Part shown: one piece after another, positions 1 to 8,126 of the stretch
Layout: each line of letters opens with the position of its first letter
How positions within the stretch are numbered: position 1 is the first letter of the stretch
NCBI GenBank assembly: GCA_022925895.1
Contig: JAKSYS010000587.1
Span: 1 to 40,129 of the forward strand
Origin: Fragilaria crotonensis
Taxonomy: Eukaryota > Bacillariophyta > Fragilariophyceae > Fragilariales > Fragilariaceae
Direction of reading: 5' to 3'
Length of the DNA: 40,129 nt
The notes under the pieces: model-generated
Seen by the model: only the letters and a program-made list of their open reading frames with translations
What the model was told of the DNA's origin: nothing
Databases searched by the model: none
Program-made: the position numbers and the translations under genes

Positions 1-3000
1 AGTGGCCGTGGACTTGCTCCCATCGATACTTCCTCGGCGCCAACCCTTTCCCTCCCACAGGAGTGCATCACGTCCATGTTTGCGAAGGAAGGCATCTTCG
101 CGTTGCAGATCGACTTGCACTAGGTGTCCAGCCATCCGATTAAGCGTCGAAATAGGGTGCGACAGCTTGCTCGCGTCCCCCTCAAACGAATCGACCGCGT
201 CGAGAACCGGTCCAATCAGCGTTCTGACCGCTAGCTGTCCAGCTGCGAACCCACCATCCATGTGAGCGGCGCCCAAGAGTGACTCGACGACATCTGGCAA
301 CATTTTAGGAGGATCGCTCCCCCAAAGAGCTCTACCTCCCTCGTTAATTGACCACTCGTAGTATTCCAGCCTCGACGGTATGGTCTCATCGCGGTGATTG
401 ATGAATTTGTGCAAACCGGTCTTGAAGCACTGATATCCAAGAACTTCGTTCGACACTAGCGCAGCATCCACTGTAGCCATGTCACCAACCGTTAGCGTTG
501 GGAAGGTTCGGAAAATCCAATCGCGAACGGCGATGCAGAGGACGGCGTCCCCAATCCACTCAAGTTTCTGGTATGATGGAACTGCCTCGTGAACAGCGCT
601 CGGGTGCGTGAAGGCCTCCTCAACTAAGAGGGGACAACTGAATTGTCCTCTGCCAGTCGCCATTCTCGCAGCATCATAGGCGTCCGCCCTGGGAACAGAG
701 ATTGGTCGAACAAACTCATCCAAGTTGATTCCTGAACCTATAGGTAAGAGAACACCGCATTCCCGACCGACCGATGTGGCAGCTTCGAACCCGAAATGAA
801 TGAAAATCAATCCAAGTATGGATTCGATCACATCGGCGCACACTTTCATGCTTGGTCCGGACTCTGCACACCTCGTAAGTTGCGAATCGACACCCCTGAC
901 GTAGGATTCTAATTGGCGAGGTACCCACTCCCCCCGAGCTAGAGGAGTGGTCAATACGTACTGCTGGAATCCAACACGCCGGCACGCAGCAGCCAAGTAT
1001 TCGTTGTTACCCATGGCTGATCGGAGTATCGAAAGGTCACCTTCATGCAAATGCTTCACCCAACACCCGAGCGCTGGTGTGCGAAGCAATGCATCGCTTT
1101 GAAGCAATTTAAGGACACCGTCACCAAGCCATTCATACTGCTCGTAGTCGACTTCGAGATTTGCTGATTTTGCAGTCAGCGCGACAGAGACCTCGGCCCA
1201 CGGTAACTTCTCAACACAAGCCCCAAGAACAGGAAAATTCAATAAACAGCATCGAAGAAATGAATCTACTAACAGTTGTCGTTCCAGAGTATACAAAAGC
1301 TGTGGAAGCACTATTGAGAGCAGCGAAAGCGTCGGGTCGGCCAATCTGGCTTCTCGAAGGATCACTTGAGGGAGAAGAACAGTTGCGAGACCTGTACACA
1401 TCTCTAGACCATCTACAAGTCCATCTGGTAAAGTGAAATCCTTCTCCAAAAGAGGAAACGAATCACAAGGATCGGGGGTGCAACTTCGAAACGCAGAGGG
1501 TTGGTACCAAAGTCGCTGCGCGACAAACAGCGTATCGTTGCTTGGCACGTCATAATTGTGCGCAGCCTTGTAGTGTTCTTGGAATGTGCTCGCTCCACCT
1601 GTGCTCTTGGCGGGAAACGGTGCCGAGCAGTCAAGCGAGGTTGGACCAAGAATAATGTAAGTCGAGAAAGCTTGGATCGTCGGATTGCACAGGCGCGGAG
1701 TTGGTAGCTGCTCGTTGTACAAGCGACAAGCGCTTTCTCGTTCGCCAGACGAACGGTTGCTGTCATCGACGATCGTTTGCATTCCCTTCCAGTCAAGCTC
1801 ATCCTCAGTCGTCAGAAGACCGATCGATACAGGAGCGATGACATCTCGTCGTATTTCTCGTCCCTGAAATCGCTGTCCACGTGTCTTTTTCCGCCACCTT
1901 GAGGCCATCAAGATGGAGAAAAAGCTGGCTGCGACTTCCCACTGCAGCTCGTCAAGAGTAGTGGCAATCTCGTCTCCAAGTTCACATTCAACGCGTCCAA
2001 GCTGCCGATGATGATGCGTCATGCAATCTACTTCTACTGAAATCCTCTCGGACGAAATGAGGACCAAACTTCTTGAATCACCTTTGAGGATATGGTTAAC
2101 TTTCGTGATGGTGTCGCCAGTCTGAATGATGGGATAAAGAAAGACAGATATTCTCCCAGTCGCAAAGTGAGACTTGACGCTCGCCGCGTTTGGAGAGATT
2201 GTATCAGTCTGCGCCTTCCCAACTCGTAGAAGCTCCAGCGTTAAATCCAGCTTGCCGAGGGGGAGTAATCGCTGGTTTAGAAGCTTCAGCTTGTGAAGGC
2301 GGACACATGCCATCAATGCCATGACTTGGTGCTTCTTCGCTTTCTTCAACTCTCGGTACTTGTGCGGGACAGTTACGACTCTGACACCCAGAGGCAGGTG
2401 CGCTGGGAGTATAAGCTCATCCTCACCAAACTTGGGCATGTGAAGGAGGAACGAATCCTTTGTGGCTCTCACCATGGACTCGATAGGGATTTTCAGGACG
2501 TATCTGTTTAGGAGCGATTTGGCCGACTTGAGGTCTACAGTCCCATGCTCAGCGCGGTATTCACCCACTTCCACGGCGCGTTGTTCATCCGACAACGAAT
2601 GGATTGATTTTGGTGAAGCAAAATGCATCGGAATTGGGATGTTGAACTTCTTTTCATCTTCTTGCTGCTTGATGAAGGTCTCAACACGTTGCTGTGACAG
2701 CTGAAGGTTGCACAGAGATTCTGATGTCGAAGTTTCTTGGGAGAACAGAAAGAACTTTGCGTCCTTCTGACGGGCTCGGCCTTTCATCTGGATGTATGCT
2801 TTGACGCTGTTGGCAGAGTCGAACACCGCCACGAAAGAGCAGGCTTGAACATCGACTCCCTCCTCGACTATAGATGTCGCGACTAACACGTTTATGTCTT
2901 TCTTTCGCAACGAACTAAGCGTGCCTCTGATTTGCATCACCTGGTGGAGCCATTCCTTTTCGGGATCATAATCAGCCGCGCTTCCGTCACCGAGCACAAT

Positions 3001-5235
3001 GTGATTAGACGCATTGAGATACTTGAATATTTGCGTCGCCCGGCGTACGAGTACACCGCACCGAATAGAGTTATATGGAGCAGGACGTAGAAGCTCATGT
3101 GCGTGCATCAAATGCGACACTTCTTCCTCGACAGCATCGCAAAACTGATCTTCGAGGAAGCACAACGCGGTTGAACGCGACTCTTTTTCTTCAACAGCAT
3201 TGCAGAATCGATCTAGGATGTTAGACACCTTGTCTTTGCGCAAGTCATTTCCTTCTACTGCATCGCAGAACTGACCAGGTATGAAAGGCACCTTGCTTTC
3301 TAGAAACTCTGCTTTTTCAGCCGCATCACAGAACTGACCTGGAATGAAAGTAATCTTGGTTGGAGGCAACTCTTCTTCTACAGCATCGCAGAGTTGGTCT
3401 GGAACGCAAGACGCCGTCGCCGTTTCCAGCACTCTTGTGCACTCGGCGCCACATAACTCATCTTGAATGCAACGCATCTTATGGGCAGGCCGCAGATGTT
3501 CTGACTCAAACGCGAACACACCAAACGATTCATCGGCATCAGCAAATTGATCGCCATTATCATTACCTGTCGTGAGTGTAAGTTTTGTCAATGTCGCGAG
3601 AGAATTCGGGCTCACATCTTCGTATGGGGCGTGAAAGAACGGCGCCGGCGATGATTGTTGTGAACATGCGTCGAGATCGCAAGCATCGGACCCTCCGTTG
3701 AACTCGACATGCGGATTTTCATCTGGTGGATTTGACACCTCTGAAGTGGACGCGTCTGCTTCATCAAATTGATTGGGAATCGGCAGTTCGACAGTTTCGT
3801 GAGGGTTTAGGTTACCGACCTTCTGGGTCCCAAAATCCTTATCCGGATCATCTTTTCGACAAAAGTAATTGTGCAATGCCATTGCGGTTACCCGACGCTG
3901 GACAAAGACCAATCCAACTGAGTCATCTCGGCTCTCGAGCTGTTCCTTGAGAAGCGCTTCCAGTTTCAGGAGCTTGTCGGACCGACCCCCAAGTCGTCCT
4001 TTCCGTTTCGTTTGTTTCTGACAGAAACTAACAACGGCTTGAAGATAATTGAGCAAGAAATGGAATTGTTGGTCGGTCTCCTTCTCGTATATATTGCAGG
4101 ATATCTCTTTGATTACAGTTTGCACGTACAAGGACACAGCAAACGGACCTAGGTCTTGATAAAGGACGATAAGTTGCATCAATTCACGAGGTCGGCATTT
4201 ATGAATGTCAAGACTGTCGTGCGAAGGAAAGTCGCGCGGAGCTTCTATAACAGGCTCAAAGAAGACTTGGCTTTCCATTGCGACAGAAGCGCCATCGCTG
4301 ACTGTCCCGTTCCACGTCGCCAATTTCGAATCCAGTGTCCGTTCAAGGGAAGTCAGCATTTGAGAAAGCTGGTCATCGGAATGAGTGTGCTTGACATTCG
4401 TCAGTGGCGATGCTGTCAAGCCCAGAATGTGGGGTCTCTGATCCTGGGGAAGAGTGTGGTACCATTTGTCCATAATGATTTTGTATTGATGATTTCCAAC
4501 GGCATAGTGACATTCATCGAGGACTACCAAATTAAAGTTTCGGAAGGAAAACAAATCTCCGTAATGCATCAACAAATCGTACATGGCACCATGAGTCGCA
4601 ACCAAAATGTTGGCACGTCGAAGCAGAAGCCGAGACTGGTGTGCGACATTCCAACAGGCCATGGCGACGGAATACGGTAAGTTGGCACGTAGTGCAGTCG
4701 ATTGCTGCACGGCGAGGGCGACGCTAGGTACCAAGAAAAGCGTTTGCTTCGGTAGATCCACATCGCCTGGAGGCGCCGCAAAATGACGGATGCACAAGAG
4801 TGCAATCAAAGTCTTACCCTTACCGGTACCTAGGTGAATGATGGTATTACGAGTCTTTGCGATTTCCAACAAAGCAGTCTGATAATCACGTGGAGATCCA
4901 CGAACAATTGTATCTTTAAGGTCTTGCAGAGCCGCTGATCGAGACCTTTCCTTTTTGTCACTGGAATGAGATTGAATATCTTGGAGGTATGCCTTATAAA
5001 CATCGACGCCACCTGCTTCTAATTCGCACAGTATACGGTCCATATTTTCGTAGATTGAAGCGCAGGTTGCAGTAACTTCAGCTTCAGTTACCGGATCGGC
5101 GAGAAAAAACCTGCGATAGGATTCATCACTGATGCGGGGGAGGATTCTGGGGAGAGGGCATCTTGCCCGACTGCGCATCCTCGCACTCGTGGTATAACTT
5201 ACGTTCTTCCGGAACACCAGCATCCAATTTCTCAT
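1..5235 (-). CDS. DCR: Dicer (helicase-DUF283-PAZ-RNase IIIa-RNase IIIb), C-terminus cut by the window edge
   Basis: Cuts long double-stranded RNA into small RNAs. The minus frame is open without a stop from 5235 to base 1 (1745 codons, no intron); the first in-frame stop upstream is at 5248-5250. Start taken at the ATG at 5235; the next ATG is at 5223. Seen in order: Walker A GTGKGKT (about residue 136), DECH box (240), LTAS motif III (272), motif IV near 440, motif V (ATSIVEEG, about 780), motif VI QMKGRAR (816-822), Dicer-dimerisation/DUF283 (about 885-992, LLNRY and KLHKLKLLNQRLLP-like), a PAZ-like stretch near 1215, then two RNase III domains. IIIa has YEWLGDGVL (E1368, D1372) with ADVIESILG; IIIb has LEWIGDAVL (E1559, D1563) with DVVESLLGA, so both acidic sets look intact. 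Motifs IV and V are about 340 residues apart because of a large insert. A dsRNA-binding domain may lie beyond the edge. Confidence 0.95.
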   Translation of the reverse strand, partial: MRNWMLVFRKNVSYTTSARMRSRARCPLPRILPRISDESYRRFFLADPVTEAEVTATCASIYENMDRILCELEAGGVDVYKAYLQDIQSHSSDKKERSRSAALQDLKDTIVRGSPRDYQTALLEIAKTRNTIIHLGTGKGKTLIALLCIRHFAAPPGDVDLPKQTLFLVPSVALAVQQSTALRANLPYSVAMACWNVAHQSRLLLRRANILVATHGAMYDLLMHYGDLFSFRNFNLVVLDECHYAVGNHQYKIIMDKWYHTLPQDQRPHILGLTASPLTNVKHTHSDDQLSQMLTSLERTLDSKLATWNGTVSDGASVAMESQVFFEPVIEAPRDFPSHDSLDIHKCRPRELMQLIVLYQDLGPFAVSLYVQTVIKEISCNIYEKETDQQFHFLLNYLQAVVSFCQKQTKRKGRLGGRSDKLLKLEALLKEQLESRDDSVGLVFVQRRVTAMALHNYFCRKDDPDKDFGTQKVGNLNPHETVELPIPNQFDEADASTSEVSNPPDENPHVEFNGGSDACDLDACSQQSSPAPFFHAPYEDVSPNSLATLTKLTLTTGNDNGDQFADADESFGVFAFESEHLRPAHKMRCIQDELCGAECTRVLETATASCVPDQLCDAVEEELPPTKITFIPGQFCDAAEKAEFLESKVPFIPGQFCDAVEGNDLRKDKVSNILDRFCNAVEEKESRSTALCFLEDQFCDAVEEEVSHLMHAHELLRPAPYNSIRCGVLVRRATQIFKYLNASNHIVLGDGSAADYDPEKEWLHQVMQIRGTLSSLRKKDINVLVATSIVEEGVDVQACSFVAVFDSANSVKAYIQMKGRARQKDAKFFLFSQETSTSESLCNLQLSQQRVETFIKQQEDEKKFNIPIPMHFASPKSIHSLSDEQRAVEVGEYRAEHGTVDLKSAKSLLNRYVLKIPIESMVRATKDSFLLHMPKFGEDELILPAHLPLGVRVVTVPHKYRELKKAKKHQVMALMACVRLHKLKLLNQRLLPLGKLDLTLELLRVGKAQTDTISPNAASVKSHFATGRISVFLYPIIQTGDTITKVNHILKGDSRSLVLISSERISVEVDCMTHHHRQLGRVECELGDEIATTLDELQWEVAASFFSILMASRWRKKTRGQRFQGREIRRDVIAPVSIGLLTTEDELDWKGMQTIVDDSNRSSGERESACRLYNEQLPTPRLCNPTIQAFSTYIILGPTSLDCSAPFPAKSTGGASTFQEHYKAAHNYDVPSNDTLFVAQRLWYQPSAFRSCTPDPCDSFPLLEKDFTLPDGLVDGLEMCTGLATVLLPQVILREARLADPTLSLLSIVLPQLLYTLERQLLVDSFLRCCLLNFPVLGACVEKLPWAEVSVALTAKSANLEVDYEQYEWLGDGVLKLLQSDALLRTPALGCWVKHLHEGDLSILRSAMGNNEYLAAACRRVGFQQYVLTTPLARGEWVPRQLESYVRGVDSQLTRCAESGPSMKVCADVIESILGLIFIHFGFEAATSVGRECGVLLPIGSGINLDEFVRPISVPRADAYDAARMATGRGQFSCPLLVEEAFTHPSAVHEAVPSYQKLEWIGDAVLCIAVRDWIFRTFPTLTVGDMATVDAALVSNEVLGYQCFKTGLHKFINHRDETIPSRLEYYEWSINEGGRALWGSDPPKMLPDVVESLLGAAHMDGGFAAGQLAVRTLIGPVLDAVDSFEGDASKLSHPISTLNRMAGHLVQVDLQREDAFLRKHGRDALLWEGKGWRRGSIDGSKSTAT
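3103..3480 (-). repeat. Six tandem 21-residue (63-bp) coding repeats inside Dicer helicase lobe 2
   Basis: Six units in the Dicer reading frame at a spacing of 63, 60, 63, 63 and 63 bp (alanine codons at 3445, 3382, 3322, 3259, 3196, 3133). The shared core is F-x-P-x-Q-F-C-D-A-V-E-E; the middle units are the most alike (FIPGQFCDA twice) and the outer ones are weaker (DELCGAE, DQFCDAV). Each has one cysteine at the same place. They occupy about residues 586-711, between helicase motifs IV and V. Degenerate look-alikes (DQFADADE near 3540, NQFDEADA near 3765) lie upstream in the same acidic insert. Function is unknown. Confidence 0.9.
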
Positions 5236-5923
5236 CCATAGTCCGAATCATCTTACGACGATCCCTTGTAGTCGTCGTAGGATCGAACGAGCTCGTTTAC
5301 TGACAATGTGGTAATAATATTCATTTTGGGTTGATCGGTTCGCTCAAGGACTCGCGCAGTGTTCGAGCGTCGAATGCAGGGAGAGGCTTTGTAGTTGTCT
5401 CAGGAGAAGGGTCGTCGTCCTACGTCCTTGGTACCAGGTGTATGGTCTTATTGAACGTCGATGGCCGCACTATGGTTGTCAAAGTGAAGTATGATATGCC
5501 CGAAGCCCGCCTTCACGTGTACTGTACTCGCATGAACACTCGACACTCGCATAAGACAGGAATTGTACAAAGTTCTGGAGTACAGTATAATATGAATACC
5601 AGTATTGGAGCTCATTGACGTCGCATTGCTGACATCATACTGTACCTGGTATCAGAAGCATCGGCCCGAAGACTATGATACATGATACGACACATTACCA
5701 ACTGGATTGAGATTGGACCATCAACATATAGGCATACCATTTGAAGCATTCGAGTAGTGAAGACTACCTCAAATGAATATGGTACCACCCGCTACCGACC
5801 TCCGACATGATCCCTATCATGTGAAATATATGCTAAGATTTTACATGCTGTTAAGTAAGGCAACTTTGCATCTGCGGGTGATACGTCAAACCCTGCTGCT
5901 GCAGCGGTTGACGGCGACCAAAG
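5236..5923. other. Intergenic: Dicer 5' flank and 3' flank of the next minus-strand gene
   Basis: No supported gene. It holds the presumed Dicer promoter. Visible items are a perfect 12-bp palindrome AACGAGCTCGTT at 5286-5297 and GTAC/TATA-rich short words at about 5570-5660. The plus-strand ORF of 95 codons here resembles nothing I know. Confidence 0.5.
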
Positions 5924-7656
5924 TTACGTCCAAGCCCTACCTGGGTGTAGGTTCACACTTTCCAGCGACTCAGTCGGCTCCTGCTGCCGTTGCTTCAATT
6001 TTCGTCTGTATCGGACTCCCAGGAAGGCGATTATCAGCACGACAAAGCCAAAGAAAACCCCAAGCGCAATCCCTGTTGCATTCGATTGCTGCGGCGCTGA
6101 AACGCACGGCTCCGCGAACTGGAAATAAGCGTTATGAGCGCTATCGTAAAAGCCACCAACGTCCGCACAGGAAATACCCATACACTGGTAGTTGCGCTCA
6201 AAGGCCGCCTTGACCGACAAGAAAGAAGGCACTGCAGATCCCACCTTCATGTACCTGTAGATTATCTCAGCGTCATCAGCGCTACAATAATGTACCAGAG
6301 GCAATACAGCGGCTGCTAGGGTGGCGCCTTCGGCCTGTCTCTGTTCAGTATCCTCCAGCAGCTCACGCCGGTAGGCGTGTCGTACCGTAGCTTGAACCAG
6401 CGGAACAACCATTTTGTCTTCGATAGCAACTTTGGTGTTTTCGGCAGTCGTACAATCTGATACCTCCAGACTTACTTTCCCAAAGTCAAATTGGTCGAAA
6501 ATTGTGATTGTGGCCGAAGCATGGCCCGATATCTCGTTTCCAGACTCACCGCAAGTCTTGAAATCGGCACATAAGATGTCAGCGAGGGCATGAATCATCT
6601 GTCCAGTTCGGGTGCCGTTCTCTCCCTCCATGGATCCAGTGTAAAAGGCAACAGCTTGATCCCATGAATTCAAACGATCTCCTTGTTCGCTCTTGCAGAT
6701 ACTGAGCGCCTCTTCCATTTTATGAATGACATACATCCACACATTCAAGAATGCCGATCCAAAGACTATAGCTTGTTTATGCCCCGCACCACCATAGGTA
6801 CTAAAATCTGCGTTACCACGCGCAAAGTGAGTCTGGCTAGTATCGAAAGCAGCCATGACCCACCGATCTCCGTAGTCAGGCACGTCGTAGTAGTTGAAGA
6901 ATTTTTCAAATGTCCTGTGGGGACAGCCCTGACACAACAGCATTTCGCTTTCGGCATTCGCACTGAGCATCTGTAGTGTTAAAGAATTCTTGTTGTCGTT
7001 GAGAAGGCTGTATGTGTACGGGAACGATCCCTTTTTTTCGACGACAAGTGTACCCTCCTCCACGAAACACCCGTCTGTTTCCTGGAAACCGCTTAATATA
7101 AGTGCTCCAACATGACACGAACTCCATTGTGCTTGAACATCTGAAGTTTCGTAGCGGACCTTAAAGGTCGTTTCACCAATTTCAACATCGTCCATGATAC
7201 TACCATTAATAAGAACTCCATTCATGTTCGTTCCTACGACTCGTGTGCCCGCTGGAATGAAGGAGGTGGCGCCCGGATCGTCCTTGAGCTGCACTTCGGC
7301 ATAGGATCCGGAGAATGCACCTTTTGTGTAAAAGGCTAGGGCCGTTTTAAACTGCTCAGCTCGACTGTATTGCAGCTCGACGCGAAGGGCATCTTGGTCT
7401 AGGTCAAGTGCATTCTAGGGTGGTATGCGTCGTGTGCATTATTATTGCGTTGTTCGTTGTTTTGGTGCGATTCATAAGCGTAGTGAGTAAAACACAACCT
7501 CACAAAGCAAATGGGTTGAAGAAGGACTTACTTGATCCGTAACTTGTGTTAAGGCTGATAACCAGCAATCAGTTCATAAGCATTCCCCACACTAGACCAA
7601 CTGATGCTTGCTGTGAGAAGAAAGACTAACACGGTGTTGTGCAGTCGGAATGTCAT
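5924..7656 (-). CDS. Secreted/type I membrane protein, possibly FEA1/phytotransferrin-like; spliced 5' end
   Basis: Main exon 5924-7414 encodes a cysteine-bearing ectodomain, one C-terminal membrane helix (GVFFGFVVLIIAFLGV) and a basic cytoplasmic tail. Within it, WDQAVAFYTGS followed by ALADILCADFKTCG and VPLVQATVRHAYRREL recalls, from memory only, algal iron-assimilation (FEA1/phytotransferrin) proteins; this is tentative. Upstream, ATG 7656 opens a clear signal peptide (MTFRLHN, hydrophobic TVLVFLLTASISW, SSVGNA). A good intron 7415-7531 (CAA|GTAAGT ... CCCTAG|AAT) joins to the main exon, but the signal-peptide frame reaches it only if one base is missing near 7562 (GG for GGG), matching the indel pattern elsewhere. 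An alternative donor at 7562 (CTG|GTTATC) with an acceptor at 7399 needs no indel. Predicted length is about 520-540 residues. Confidence 0.75.
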
Positions 7657-8126
7657 GGTTTGTTCAATAATGAGTGAATGCAGCAAACGTTTCGTTCTGT
7701 ACATACCGTTATAGGCAGTCTGTGAACTGTGAAGGAGTGAAGTTGGACCTCGACTTCGACGAATGTCTGTGATCATATCCGTTAAGAAAAAATATTTCGA
7801 ATGACCGTCGGCCTTGCGTGCCCGATGTCGTCGAGCTTGCAGGCTTTGCCTTTACCAGTACCACTGGTAGTGGCACAAGTGGTAGAGCATGGGTTATGTG
7901 TTATGTGCGCACGAGGACTACCGGTGGGGCAATATGCCATATCCAGTACAAGTACAAGTAAACTGTCATACAATGTTTACTATTACACGCTGAGTAGGCT
8001 CTACGCTGCTTGGCTATGCAACTGTATTTTTGAGTCTACGGTAGAGAGTAGAGAGTATGCATACTTGGTAGAGTCGGATGCACATTGCACATCAGTGTAT
8101 CCTGCTGCATACCTCAGCTGTCGACC
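7657..8126. promoter_or_regulatory. Divergent intergenic/promoter region, membrane-protein gene and THOC1
   Basis: 470 bp between two divergent genes, so it should carry both promoters (inferred from layout). It includes a GTATGT donor-like site at 7706 on the minus strand and short repeats (AGTACAAGTACAAGT near 7948; TAGAGAGTAGAGAG near 8042). No gene is supported. Confidence 0.45.

Noticed and set aside
3103-3480. CRISPR-like array
   Set aside because: Unit divergence, 63-bp spacing with no spacer/repeat division, and perfect codon phase show a protein repeat in a eukaryotic gene.
4156-4680. Plus-strand 174-codon ORF, and other plus ORFs between 1 and 5235
   Set aside because: They are antisense shadows of the Dicer frame, which alone shows conserved motifs throughout.
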